This document shows, piece after piece, positions 8,826 to 17,888 of a DNA stretch of 64,000 bases (positions within the stretch are counted from its first letter, which is position 1; each line of letters opens with the position of its first letter). A model generated the notes under the pieces. It was not told where the DNA came from. It ran no database searches and saw nothing but the letters and a program-made list of their open reading frames with translations. Source of the stretch: Halopseudomonas maritima (GTDB lineage Bacteria > Pseudomonadota > Gammaproteobacteria > Pseudomonadales > Pseudomonadaceae); assembly GCF_021545785.1 (NCBI RefSeq), contig NZ_CP079801.1:992001-1056000 (forward strand), given 5' to 3'. The position numbers and the translations under genes are program-made.

Positions 8826-9794
8826 ATGAGCACCCTGCCTTTCTACGAGCCGGTCGCCGGAGACTTTGCTGCGGTCAATCAGTTGATCCTGGATCAGCTG
8901 CACTCCCGGGTCCCGCTAGTGGAAAAGATTGGCCACTATATCATCAGCGCAGGCGGTAAACGCCTGCGCCCACTGGTGGTTCTGCTCAGCGCACGCGCCT
9001 GTGGAGCCGACAGCAGCGCGCAGCACTCACTCGCCGCGATCATCGAATTTCTGCACACCGCCACTCTGCTGCACGACGACGTGGTCGACACCTCCGACCT
9101 GCGCCGTGGCCGCTCTACCGCCAATGCGCTGTGGGGCAACGCGCCGAGCGTCCTGGTAGGCGACTTCCTGTACTCCCGCGCCTTTGAAATGATGGTGGCG
9201 CTCGGCAACATGCAGGTCATGCAGATCCTGGCCAACGCGACCAACGTGATCGCCGAAGGTGAGGTATTGCAGCTGTCCAAGGTACGCGACGCCAACACCG
9301 ACGAAGCCACCTATATGGAAGTTATCCGCAGCAAGACGGCCATGCTTTTTGAAGCAGCGAGCCACAGTGCCGCCGTACTGGCCGGAGCCAAGGCCGACCA
9401 GATTGAGGCGCTGCGCGAGTTTGGCGACGCACTCGGCATAGCCTTCCAGCTAATGGACGACCTGCTCGACTACAGTGGCGACGCGGCCGAAATGGGCAAG
9501 AATGTCGGGGACGACCTTGCCGAAGGCAAACCCACACTGCCACTGATTTACACCATGCGCCACGGCACCGAGACGCAGGCAGCACTGGTTCGCGAGGCAA
9601 TTCAGAAAGGTGGCACCGATGACATCGCGCCCATTCGCGAGGCTGTCACCGCATCAGGCGCCCTGGATTACACCGCCCGCCTCGCCGAGCAACATACTGA
9701 TCGCGCCATCTCGCTACTGAACGCGCTGCCGGCGTCTGAATACCGCGATGCGCTGGAGCAGCTGGCACGCTTTGCCATCAAGCGCAGCTTCTAA
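8826..9794 (+). CDS. ispB: Long-chain trans-polyprenyl diphosphate synthase (quinone side chain)
   Basis: Builds the all-trans prenyl tail of ubiquinone from FPP and IPP. It has 322 residues. The first aspartate motif is in LLHDDVVDTSDLRRG (about residues 80-94) and the second in LMDDLLDYSGD (about 209-219). The small residues before the first motif are typical of long-chain enzymes. Pseudomonads make ubiquinone-9, so the product is probably C45, but the sequence alone does not prove this. The gene is divergent from rplU-rpmA. Confidence 0.94.
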   Translation: MSTLPFYEPVAGDFAAVNQLILDQLHSRVPLVEKIGHYIISAGGKRLRPLVVLLSARACGADSSAQHSLAAIIEFLHTATLLHDDVVDTSDLRRGRSTANALWGNAPSVLVGDFLYSRAFEMMVALGNMQVMQILANATNVIAEGEVLQLSKVRDANTDEATYMEVIRSKTAMLFEAASHSAAVLAGAKADQIEALREFGDALGIAFQLMDDLLDYSGDAAEMGKNVGDDLAEGKPTLPLIYTMRHGTETQAALVREAIQKGGTDDIAPIREAVTASGALDYTARLAEQHTDRAISLLNALPASEYRDALEQLARFAIKRSF

Positions 9795-9864
9795 AACCGG
9801 ACGCTTGGCAGGCTGCGGTCGGCACGCAACACAATACCGAACAGGAACTCGCTTTTCCTGACAT

Positions 9865-9893
9865 GAAAAAAGGCACGCATTGCGTGCCTTTTT
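9865..9893. terminator. Bidirectional terminator between ispB and fklB
   Basis: A-tract, GGCACGCA/TGCGTGCC hairpin and T-tract between two convergent genes. Confidence 0.8.
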
Positions 9894-9909
9894 GCCCTGC
9901 GCGTCGAGA

Positions 9910-10527
9910 TCAAAGCACTTTCAGCAGCTCGATATCGAATACCAAAGCACTGTGCGGCGGAATGCTATTGCCCGCACCGCGAGCGCCGTAGGCCAGCTCG
10001 GAAGGGATAAACAGGCGCCATTTGGCACCTTCTTGCATCAATTGCAGCGCCTCAGTCCAACCTGCAATCACGCCACCCACCGGAAACTCTGCCGGCTGGC
10101 CACGCTTGTAGGAACTATCGAATACCTCACCGGAAATCAGGGTACCCTCGTAGTGGGTCTGCACGGTGGAACTGGCTTCGGGCGTGGCTCCCGTGCCTGC
10201 GGTGACCACTTCGTACTGCAGGCCAGACGGCAGAGTCACAACGCCCTCGCGCTTGGCGTTCTCAGCCAGAAAATCGACACCCGCCTGAGCAGCTTCTTTT
10301 GCAGCAGCCTCAGCCGCGGCCTGCATTTTACCCTGCAACACCTGGAAGGCAGCCTGCAGCTCAGCTTCCGGCACCTGGCTGGCCTGCTGGCCAAACGCAT
10401 CCTTGAGACCGGCAGCTACCAGCTCAAGATTCAAGTCCGGGATATTGCTGGCCAGCAACTGGTCACCCATCTGGCGGCCAATGCCGTAGCTGACGCGCTT
10501 TTCGTCGGTATCGATTGTATTGCTCAT
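9910..10527 (-). CDS. fklB: FKBP-type peptidyl-prolyl isomerase (FklB/FkpA family)
   Basis: Catalyses cis-trans isomerisation of prolyl bonds. It has 205 residues. An N-terminal dimerisation domain (about 1-90, MSNTIDTDEKRVSYGIGRQM, Ala/Glu-rich helix) precedes the FKBP domain (about 100-205; VQTHYEGTLISGEVFDSS, IPSELAYGARG, HSALVFDIELLKV). There is no signal peptide, so the cytoplasmic FklB type fits better than periplasmic FkpA. It is convergent with ispB and divergent from the permease. Confidence 0.9.
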   Translation of the reverse strand: MSNTIDTDEKRVSYGIGRQMGDQLLASNIPDLNLELVAAGLKDAFGQQASQVPEAELQAAFQVLQGKMQAAAEAAAKEAAQAGVDFLAENAKREGVVTLPSGLQYEVVTAGTGATPEASSTVQTHYEGTLISGEVFDSSYKRGQPAEFPVGGVIAGWTEALQLMQEGAKWRLFIPSELAYGARGAGNSIPPHSALVFDIELLKVL

Positions 10528-10582
10528 GGTGGCGGCACTCCGCTAAAAAATGGCCGACAAGACTGACACATTGTCGGCAAAA

Positions 10583-10612
10583 ATTCACCCGCAGCGGTGA
10601 ATCCGCTACAAT
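10583..10612 (+). promoter_or_regulatory. Promoter and overlapping dyad upstream of the NCS2 permease
   Basis: TTCACC (10584-10589), 17-base spacer, TACAAT (10607-10612). A perfect inverted repeat, ATTCACC - 6 bases - GGTGAAT (10583-10602), covers the -35 and spacer, the expected place for an operator. The regulator is unknown; a purine-responsive one is inference from the gene that follows. Confidence 0.5.
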
Positions 10613-10649
10613 TGCCGGCTTTTCGCCCTCAGCCTGGAACGCCACACCC

Positions 10650-11942
10650 ATGTTGGAAAAACTGTTCAAACTGCGCGAACACGGCAGCAACGTACGCACT
10701 GAGGTGCTCGCTGGCGTCACCACCTTCCTGACCATGGCCTACATCATCTTCGTCAACCCGATGATGATGGCCGACGCCGGCATCGACCCGGGCGCCGCCT
10801 TCGTCGCCACCTGCCTCGCTGCAGCCATCGGCTCCTTGGTCATGGGCCTGTGGGCCAACTACCCCATCGCGCTGGCGCCCGGTATGGGACTGAATGCGTT
10901 TTTCAGCTACACCGTAGTCGGCTCCATGGGCTACAGCTGGCAAGTCGCCCTCGGTGCGGTATTCCTGTCCGGCTTTCTGTTCTTTCTGCTCAGCCTGTTC
11001 CGCATTCGCGAGTGGATCATCGACAGCATCCCGCTGCCACTGCGCTCCGCCATCGCAGCGGGCATCGGACTCTTCCTCGCGCTGATCGCACTGAAGAGCG
11101 CAGGCCTGGTGGTTGATCACCCGGTCACACTGGTCACCATGGGCAATCTGGGCCAGCCCGAGCCACTGCTGGCAGCAGCCGGCTTTGCCGTGATCGTAGC
11201 GCTGTCCTACCGCAAGGTCACAGGCGCCGTAATGATCGGCATCCTGCTGGTGACCGCTGCCAGCTTCCTGCTTGGCCTTAGCCACCTCGACGGCCTTGTG
11301 TCGGCACCGCCCAGCCTGAAACCGACCTTTCTGGAGCTGGACATCAAGGGAGCGCTGGAAGTCGGCTTGCTGAGCGTCGTGTTTGCGTTCCTGTTCGTCG
11401 ACCTGTTCGACACCTCCGGCACCCTGATCGGCGTGGCGCAGAAGGCCAACCTGGTCGAAGCCGACGGCAAGATGCCGCGCCTGGGCCGGGCTCTCATGGC
11501 CGACAGCACCGCCACCATGGCCGGCGCCGCCCTCGGCACCTCGACCACCACCAGCTACATCGAGTCCACCGCTGGTATCAGCGCCGGCGGACGCACCGGC
11601 CTGACCGCCTGCGTGGTCGCACTGCTATTTCTGCTCAGCATGTTCTTCTCGCCACTGGCCACGGCCGTACCCGGCTACGCCACAGCCCCCGCGCTGCTGT
11701 TTGTCGCCGTGCTAATGACCCACGGCCTGGTACAGATCAACTGGGACGACCTGACCGAAGCCGCTCCGGTCGTCGTGACCGCACTGGCAATGCCACTGAC
11801 CTTTTCGATCGCCAACGGTATCGCGCTCGGTTTTATCAGCTGGACCGTGATCAAGCTGCTGGCAGGCCGCTGGCGTGAGCTCAACCCCAGCCTGTACGTT
11901 CTGGCTGGCCTGTTCGTCATCAAACTGGCGCTGTTTAGCTAA
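10650..11942 (+). CDS. NCS2-family purine-type permease (AzgA/AdeP/GhxP-like)
   Basis: Predicted inner-membrane proton symporter for adenine, guanine or hypoxanthine. It has 430 residues and about a dozen or more hydrophobic segments. Family motifs: LAGVTTFLTMAYIIFVNP near residues 22-39, ALAPGMGLNAFFSYTVV (about 75-91) and DLFDTSGTLIGVAQ (about 253-266). GTSTTTSYIESTAG (about 295-308) is the second half-helix signature of AzgA-like members. The ATG at 10650 was chosen because the in-frame upstream TTG gives non-family sequence. The stop overlaps the trmA start (TAATG), so the two are translationally coupled. Exact substrate not determinable. Confidence 0.88.
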   Translation: MLEKLFKLREHGSNVRTEVLAGVTTFLTMAYIIFVNPMMMADAGIDPGAAFVATCLAAAIGSLVMGLWANYPIALAPGMGLNAFFSYTVVGSMGYSWQVALGAVFLSGFLFFLLSLFRIREWIIDSIPLPLRSAIAAGIGLFLALIALKSAGLVVDHPVTLVTMGNLGQPEPLLAAAGFAVIVALSYRKVTGAVMIGILLVTAASFLLGLSHLDGLVSAPPSLKPTFLELDIKGALEVGLLSVVFAFLFVDLFDTSGTLIGVAQKANLVEADGKMPRLGRALMADSTATMAGAALGTSTTTSYIESTAGISAGGRTGLTACVVALLFLLSMFFSPLATAVPGYATAPALLFVAVLMTHGLVQINWDDLTEAAPVVVTALAMPLTFSIANGIALGFISWTVIKLLAGRWRELNPSLYVLAGLFVIKLALFS

Positions 11943-13027
11943 TGAGTACCGCATTCCAACCCGAGCAGTACGAAAGCCAACTGGCAGCCAAACGCGAACG
12001 CCTGGAGCAGCTGCTCGCGCCCTTTGACGCTCCCGCCCCCGAGGTGTTCGAGTCAGCACGCGAGCACTTTCGCCTGCGCGCCGAGTTTCGTCTGTGGTAC
12101 GAAAATGGCGAACCGCACTACGCGATGTTTGAACAGGGCGACAAGCGCAAGCCGATCCTGATCACCCAGCTGCCCATCGCCAGCCGCCAGATCAATGCCC
12201 TGATGATGCCCCTGCTGGATGCCTGCAAGGCCGATCCAATCCTGGGTCGCAAGTTGTTCCAGGTTGAGTTTCTGACAACGCTATCCGGCCAGGCACTGAT
12301 CACCCTGTGCTACCACCGCCCGCTGGACGACGCCTGGGACAGCCCCGCCCGCGCACTTGCTGCGCAACTCGGGGTACAACTGATCGGCCGCAGCCGCGGC
12401 CAGAAACGTGTTCTGCAGACAGATCATGTAGTGGAAGTGCTGGAAGTGGCTGGCCGCCAGTGGCACTACCAGCAGATTGAAGGCGGGTTTACCCAACCCA
12501 ACGGCGGCGTTAACCAGCACATGCTCAGCTGGGCGCTGGATGCGGCCGGAAGCAACAGCGACGACCTGCTGGAGCTGTATTGCGGCAACGGCAACTTCAC
12601 GCTGCCGCTGTCCACCGCATTCCGCCGGGTTATGGCGACTGAGCTAGCCAAAAGCTCAGTACGCGCCGCACAGGAAAACCTGCGCCTGAACAACGTCGAC
12701 AATGTCACCCTGGTACGCCTGGCCAGCGAAGAGGTAACCCAGGCACTGACCGGCGTACGCCCCTTCCGCCGACTGCAGGGCATCGACCTTAGCGGGTTTG
12801 AGTTCGGCACCGTCTTCGTCGACCCGCCACGCGCCGGCCTAGATCCCGCCACACTGGATCTGGTGAAAGACTATCGGCGCATTCTCTACATCTCCTGCAA
12901 CCCGGAAACCCTTGCAGACAACCTGCAGGCCCTCACAAAAACGCACCGCGTAGTGCGGTGCGCTCTGTTCGATCAATTCCCCTATACCCACCATATGGAG
13001 TCAGGGGTTTTGCTCGAGCGGCGCTAA
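11942..13027 (+). CDS. trmA: tRNA (uracil-5-)-methyltransferase TrmA
   Basis: Makes m5U54 (ribothymidine) in the T-loop of tRNAs using S-adenosylmethionine. It has 361 residues, the usual TrmA length without the RlmD-type Fe-S TRAM extension. Motifs: LLELYCGNGNFTLPL (SAM site, about residues 210-224), FVDPPRAGLDP (about 297-307) and YISCNPETLADNL (about 316-328), whose Cys is the catalytic nucleophile. It overlaps the permease gene by one base. Confidence 0.96.
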   Translation: MSTAFQPEQYESQLAAKRERLEQLLAPFDAPAPEVFESAREHFRLRAEFRLWYENGEPHYAMFEQGDKRKPILITQLPIASRQINALMMPLLDACKADPILGRKLFQVEFLTTLSGQALITLCYHRPLDDAWDSPARALAAQLGVQLIGRSRGQKRVLQTDHVVEVLEVAGRQWHYQQIEGGFTQPNGGVNQHMLSWALDAAGSNSDDLLELYCGNGNFTLPLSTAFRRVMATELAKSSVRAAQENLRLNNVDNVTLVRLASEEVTQALTGVRPFRRLQGIDLSGFEFGTVFVDPPRAGLDPATLDLVKDYRRILYISCNPETLADNLQALTKTHRVVRCALFDQFPYTHHMESGVLLERR

Positions 13028-13036
13028 GGCCGCTCG
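13015..13036 (+). terminator. Hairpin spanning the trmA stop codon
   Basis: Perfect 8-base stem CGAGCGGC/GCCGCTCG with the TAA stop in its loop. No T-tract follows, so it is terminator-like only. Confidence 0.35.
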
Positions 13037-13064
13037 GCTAACAACCCACAACGAGAAGAAACAA

Positions 13065-13460
13065 CTAGCGACGCCAGCACAAGTCGTTGTTCGGCGCCTG
13101 CACTCCCACAGCGTTAATGGACATCGCGGCACAGGTATCTCCTGCCATCATTCCTCCGGCGACCGCGTTCGCAGTCACGACGTAGCCGCCGTCGGCGGCC
13201 ACTCCTGCGGCGAAATTAATCGTATAAACAGCGTTTCCAATGACAGGGCTCTGCCCTGGGATACCAGCCCCCGAGTAGGCACCTGTCTGAGAAAAGCCTC
13301 TCTCTACTACCTGAACAGCGTCCATGAGAACTGCTGCCGCCTCGGCTCGACGTGCTTTCTTCGTGTACTCAACATAGCTTGGGTACGCAATCGCCGCCAA
13401 TATACCTATAACAGCGACAGCGATCATGACTTCTATAAGAGTAAAACCTCTACTTTTCAT
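13065..13460 (-). CDS. pilE: Minor type IV pilin PilE
   Basis: Prepilin of 131 residues. The cleavage site MKSRG|FTLIE with Glu at +5 is followed by a hydrophobic helix VMIAVAVIGILAAIAYPSYVEY. A C-terminal Cys pair ends in the family signature DLCWRR. The gene lies 17 bases after pilY1, in last position of the operon as in P. aeruginosa, where PilE joins the initiating tip complex with the other minor pilins and PilY1. No gene resembling pilY2 lies between pilY1 and pilE. Confidence 0.92.
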   Translation of the reverse strand: MKSRGFTLIEVMIAVAVIGILAAIAYPSYVEYTKKARRAEAAAVLMDAVQVVERGFSQTGAYSGAGIPGQSPVIGNAVYTINFAAGVAADGGYVVTANAVAGGMMAGDTCAAMSINAVGVQAPNNDLCWRR

Positions 13461-13477
13461 TTTTCACCTTCGCCACT

Positions 13478-16400
13478 TTACTGAAGCTGCCGCCACATAA
13501 TCCTACGAGAGATACCCGGCGACTCTGCTGCACGCTCATCCAAGAACACATTTTGGCCCGTCGAAAGTAGGATGACTTTAGTTTGCGTCGGCTTGTCATC
13601 ACCTTTGTCGATAATTACCGGCAAACCCGGGAGGCCGCCGCCAATATTGATACCTGCGACGATGACATCACTATCGTTGATAGAGCCATCACCACTCGTA
13701 TCAAGCACCTCATAGCTGAGCATCCCACCCGTAAGCAGATCGAGCTCAAGCAGGCGCCCACTACCAGAGCTCTCGCAGGGATCATTGGCATCTATCTTTG
13801 CGGTAACAAATACTACACGCCCCTCAGTTGTTTGCGCAGGATAGATGACCCGCTCACCCTCAGCTACATTATTGTAAATCAAGGGCATATACCAACCACG
13901 TTGACTTGCCCAGTTGACCGGATTGGTACTAGTGTAAAAATAATCCTGCCCATTAATTCGGGCCTCTCCGGTGATAGTCTGCTGCCGGAGCTGCGCCTGT
14001 GTTACTGGCAAGCCTCCAGACGGCTTATCCCAAATGGCATAGAAAGCCTGTAAATCGAGATTGGTTTTATCAGAGGTTTCCGCCAATTTACCCGTCCCAA
14101 AAGAAACCAGATATCCGCCGTCAGGATGTTCAGTAATTAAGGGCTTGACAGTAACAGGCCTAGTAGAGCCTGCAGCATATAGCTTTTGCGAGGTCCAGCT
14201 AGACGTTACAGCCGAAGGGATGGTGAAACGCCACATGTTACCGCGCAGATCGCCCGCGTAAATCCGCTCAATTTGATGTTGCGCATTAACCACTAACTCA
14301 GGCGACGAGAGACCAGAACCAGTGGCACGCTCTGCAGCGGTTCCTCCAGTATTGTCGTCTACAACCATCTTATGAATAAGTGCCCCAGTTGCAAGATCAA
14401 CTACGAACAGCGCCGCCTTGCCCTTATGACTTCCGTACCCATTACCAAACACGGCTACCCAGCGATTATCGGGAAGCCGCGCAATAGCCGGCCGGGAATA
14501 CGTGTACCCCAAGTCGTTCCAAGTGTTAGCAGGGGTATCCGTGGTCGGGGCTGTCACCTCCCAGAGTGCCTGAGAGGTATTGGGGCTGATCTCGGTCTGC
14601 TGGAAAAGCCTGACCGCAAACATGCTTTTACCCCCAGCTCCCTGACCACCTACAGCAACGGTCGACCATACGGTCCCAAGCTTCGCATCAGAGATACTAA
14701 TCTGCCCATCTACGGAAAAGGTGTGATACCCATTATCCGCATAACCTGGGTCTGACAACATGCCCAACTTGGAAAGAACCGAAGACGGCATGTAGCCATA
14801 GCGATGGGAGCCGTTGTCGGCATTAACGACATGGAAGAAACCATCATTGCTGTTGAATAACAAGCTAGGTGTAATGCGGGCCTTCTTAAACGCAAGATAC
14901 AAGTCATAGGTAGTATCACCCTCGATAGCACCAATAGTCTGCGTCTCGCCTGCCACCCGCTCCAAGCTGGAATTGATAATGTCGCCAAGTAGAACAGATC
15001 GCGACCTCAGCCCGGTCACCGCCCCCCCTTTGGCCCAGTTAACTAGGGACGCTCCATTTAGAGGAGCACTCACCTGATTATTTAACTGCGACTGCTGAGC
15101 AGAGGACAGGTTGCCAAAGTTCAACGATACAACCTGAGAGCTGCCAGTATTAAAGGTTTGGTACGCCGCACCGTTAACACTCGGAGTAATGGTGCTATCG
15201 GTTGTCCAGAGAAGGCTCTCGGTCCGCCCAGTGGTCGAATTTAGTCGATAAGCCTCGATCGTCCCACTCCAATTCGCTGGATCATATAGCGTTTTGTAAT
15301 ATACGGTCTCCGAGCTAAGCGTAGCCGAGCTCGACGCACCAGCACCACCCGAACCAGCTTTTGCCGATATCTCGTTTATCGCCTGGTTAAGTCGATCAGT
15401 CAATTCGTCCGAGTCGTTAGCCGTGTAATAAGTCCCACCACCATAGTCCGCAGCGTCCTGCAACATTTGGTTCTGTACCGCAAACCCAACAGTATAGGTC
15501 AACATATTCTGCTTCAAGAACCCGGGGTCATTAAAACTTTTGCCTGCAAGATCTTGGTTGGTTGTATTCCGCAAATCTATGTCATAAGCAAACTTAGCCA
15601 TATCATCCAGATACAGCGTATCCCCCTCTGAATTCCCATTCAGATTATTACCATCATTGCTAACTCCGTCCCAGTTTGGCAAATTACTCCCGCCAGACAC
15701 TGCGGGATTATCCCGGTCAGGGTCGTTGCTTGGGAAGGTTCTATCGTAGGTGGGCAACCCATCAGTGACCACAATGGAAAAATTACGCTGACAGCGGTAC
15801 TGAATCGGACTCACATAATTACCAGAGCCATCACCGTGATAACGACTCATCCCCCTTAGATAACGGGTCATCTCATAGTAAGCCTCCGAAAGCGGAGTGT
15901 TAGTGGACGCACTCAATCCATTAACTTCGCTAACGAGATCATTATAGTTCTTCTGCGCCTGCGTAGCTGAGGTTACCGTTGTGCCTTGGGGAGTGTAGGA
16001 AGCAGAAAGATCGCGAACATCGCGCATCAAGCTACCGCCCGGCCCCCTGTCATTACGAGTCGGAGAGTTAAACGCGAAGAGACCGAAGCGCAATGCCCGA
16101 TTGTTAGTGATAATATCATTGGTCACATCCCGAGCAACATTCATGCGGTAGTCATTGGGAAGCACACCCCTTAGATCATTACCAGATTTACCCCCCCTAG
16201 TATACGTATAATAAATATAAGAAATATATTGACTGGTAAAACGAGTATTATTGTTACCAACCGGATCAGGTATTCGATAACAACGTCGATCATAGATATA
16301 GCCACTTTGCACGCGATACAAAGCAAAATAATTCTTGGCGCAACCATCTCGCTCAAAATCATCGTGAGGATCCAGGTTACTTCCGGAGGCAAGGGAATAC

Positions 16401-16624
16401 CCATTGCTCCCTCTGTAAGCGACATACGGGAAATTGCTCGCAGCCGCAGCCGCAGGCAGAATTGCATTATTCATACTGCCTGAGTTATCAAGCAACACTA
16501 GTACATTTGGCGTCACAGCTGATGTACTAAGAATTGGGGCCTGACTGGGCTGAAAAGCATAGACAGGCGTGAGCGCATACGCTCCTAGCAGAACCCCCGC
16601 TATTAACGCTGTAATTTTTTTCAT
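13478..16624 (-). CDS. pilY1: Type IV pilus tip adhesin/assembly protein PilY1
   Basis: Secreted protein of 1048 residues that primes pilus assembly and carries adhesion and surface-sensing roles in Pseudomonas. It has a signal peptide (MKKITALIAGVLLGAYALTPVYA). The N-terminal von Willebrand A-like domain has the metal site DNSGS at residues 46-50 and VVTDG near 290, with several Cys in between. The C-terminal half is the beta-propeller PilY1 domain. An EF-hand-like loop, DTSGDGSINDSD, starts at residue 975 and probably binds calcium. No RGD tripeptide was seen. The gene is AT-rich compared with its surroundings: one 60-base line at 16201-16260 has only 13 G/C. Confidence 0.93.
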   Translation of the reverse strand: MKKITALIAGVLLGAYALTPVYAFQPSQAPILSTSAVTPNVLVLLDNSGSMNNAILPAAAAASNFPYVAYRGSNGYSLASGSNLDPHDDFERDGCAKNYFALYRVQSGYIYDRRCYRIPDPVGNNNTRFTSQYISYIYYTYTRGGKSGNDLRGVLPNDYRMNVARDVTNDIITNNRALRFGLFAFNSPTRNDRGPGGSLMRDVRDLSASYTPQGTTVTSATQAQKNYNDLVSEVNGLSASTNTPLSEAYYEMTRYLRGMSRYHGDGSGNYVSPIQYRCQRNFSIVVTDGLPTYDRTFPSNDPDRDNPAVSGGSNLPNWDGVSNDGNNLNGNSEGDTLYLDDMAKFAYDIDLRNTTNQDLAGKSFNDPGFLKQNMLTYTVGFAVQNQMLQDAADYGGGTYYTANDSDELTDRLNQAINEISAKAGSGGAGASSSATLSSETVYYKTLYDPANWSGTIEAYRLNSTTGRTESLLWTTDSTITPSVNGAAYQTFNTGSSQVVSLNFGNLSSAQQSQLNNQVSAPLNGASLVNWAKGGAVTGLRSRSVLLGDIINSSLERVAGETQTIGAIEGDTTYDLYLAFKKARITPSLLFNSNDGFFHVVNADNGSHRYGYMPSSVLSKLGMLSDPGYADNGYHTFSVDGQISISDAKLGTVWSTVAVGGQGAGGKSMFAVRLFQQTEISPNTSQALWEVTAPTTDTPANTWNDLGYTYSRPAIARLPDNRWVAVFGNGYGSHKGKAALFVVDLATGALIHKMVVDDNTGGTAAERATGSGLSSPELVVNAQHQIERIYAGDLRGNMWRFTIPSAVTSSWTSQKLYAAGSTRPVTVKPLITEHPDGGYLVSFGTGKLAETSDKTNLDLQAFYAIWDKPSGGLPVTQAQLRQQTITGEARINGQDYFYTSTNPVNWASQRGWYMPLIYNNVAEGERVIYPAQTTEGRVVFVTAKIDANDPCESSGSGRLLELDLLTGGMLSYEVLDTSGDGSINDSDVIVAGINIGGGLPGLPVIIDKGDDKPTQTKVILLSTGQNVFLDERAAESPGISRRIMWRQLQ

Positions 16625-16657
16625 TTTTTGGCTCCTTGCGCAGCGACAATAAGAAAA

Positions 16658-17134
16658 TTAGTTCTGCGCATATACGCTCTCTACGGCGGTTGTTGTATTA
16701 CCCACGGTCGCGACAGCAGTCACCCTGTACAGAGTAACCGTCTCGCCAAGATCCACATTCACAGCAGCACTAGAAGTGCCCAGCTTCTGTATCTGGTAGA
16801 ACGACCCTCCTCCCGCGGCAACCCAGACGCCACATGTACCTGGAGCTACAGCGACGTTGCTGAAATCCGGAGTTTGACATCCCGCTCCAACACACTGTGC
16901 GCAGGCAGCCAATGCCGCCTCATTAGCAACCGCGGCGATGAAACCTTCTCCCTCTCGAAGCCCTGCTTCAGCCTCTTGAAAACTTTCATTCTTCAATCGC
17001 GCATTACCAGACATTTTTTCTTGCATCGTGGCGCTCTTCATCCCAGCCACGCCTACGATGGTAAGCAACAACAGAAATATCAGGCTCACGAACAAAGCAA
17101 TACCTCGTTGCCTAACACCACTAAAGCTGGTCAT
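16658..17134 (-). CDS. pilX: Minor type IV pilin PilX
   Basis: Prepilin-like protein of 158 residues. N-terminus RQRGIALFVSLIFLLLLTIVG: the peptidase G is followed by a hydrophobic helix without Glu at +5, as expected for PilX, which resembles the tip subunit GspK. A PilX-type segment QEKMSGNARLKNESFQEAEAG follows. Four Cys lie in the centre. It sits between pilW (9-base gap) and pilY1. Confidence 0.9.
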   Translation of the reverse strand: MTSFSGVRQRGIALFVSLIFLLLLTIVGVAGMKSATMQEKMSGNARLKNESFQEAEAGLREGEGFIAAVANEAALAACAQCVGAGCQTPDFSNVAVAPGTCGVWVAAGGGSFYQIQKLGTSSAAVNVDLGETVTLYRVTAVATVGNTTTAVESVYAQN

Positions 17135-17143
17135 GTAATCACC

Positions 17144-17881
17144 TCAAATAGAACGGTTACGTAGCGCGACAGCAACAGAGTATGGTTGATCAGAAACCAA
17201 GCCTTCCGAATCCTCCAGAACTATCTCAATACGTACACTACGAATAAGCTCAGGGTTAGGCACAGCTGCCCCTGCTACGTAGTTACCCGACACATAGGAG
17301 TCCTCAACCGCTGCAGCCAACCCAAAACTAACGTTCATCGATTGAACGCCAGACATCAATGTGGTGAAGGCACCTGCCCCACCGCCACGAAAAAGCAGCT
17401 CGCCCGCATCGGCATCAAACCGGTACTCGACCAGCCGGACAGGCAGGGCTACCTGACCGGCCCCGGGAGCTGCAACCCCTGCCTGCACCGTCGCATTGGT
17501 ACGACAGTCCGTGACCAACGTCCAATCTGCGTTAGTTGTAGTGCCCACCCCACGGGTTGCATTCGACGTTACGATTCGAAGGGTGCCTGTCCCGTTATCC
17601 CACTCGATAGGATCATCAAATGCGGCAGGACGGTTCGCAATATTACTCGCAGCTAGACAACCAAACATCCCCGCCATTCTCAGCTCTTGGCTCATGCGAG
17701 TGAGAACATACCGCCCATCCTCCTGTAGTTTCGCAGCGGCATCCTGAATCTGATAGGTCCGCTTGCTGCTAGTAAAAAGCTGAACCACACCAAGCACCAG
17801 AATAAGGCCCAAAGCTAAGGCGACCAGCATTTCAACAACACTGATACCTGCCTGCTTATCACATACGTTACGTTTATCCAT
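17144..17881 (-). CDS. pilW: Minor type IV pilin PilW
   Basis: Prepilin of 245 residues, with cleavage site KQAG|ISVVE (Glu at +5) and a long hydrophobic helix MLVALALGLILVLGVVQLF. The region LQEDGRYVLTRMSQELRMAG is a PilW hallmark. The ATG at 17881 was chosen because the upstream in-frame extension overlaps pilV and is not prepilin-like. It lies 7 bases after pilV. Confidence 0.91.
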   Translation of the reverse strand: MDKRNVCDKQAGISVVEMLVALALGLILVLGVVQLFTSSKRTYQIQDAAAKLQEDGRYVLTRMSQELRMAGMFGCLAASNIANRPAAFDDPIEWDNGTGTLRIVTSNATRGVGTTTNADWTLVTDCRTNATVQAGVAAPGAGQVALPVRLVEYRFDADAGELLFRGGGAGAFTTLMSGVQSMNVSFGLAAAVEDSYVSGNYVAGAAVPNPELIRSVRIEIVLEDSEGLVSDQPYSVAVALRNRSI

Positions 17882-17888
17882 AAAACCC

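Noticed and set aside
15986..16483. Small plus-strand frames inside pilY1
   Set aside because: They arise from the AT-rich stretch and have only isolated hydrophobic runs with no start signals.
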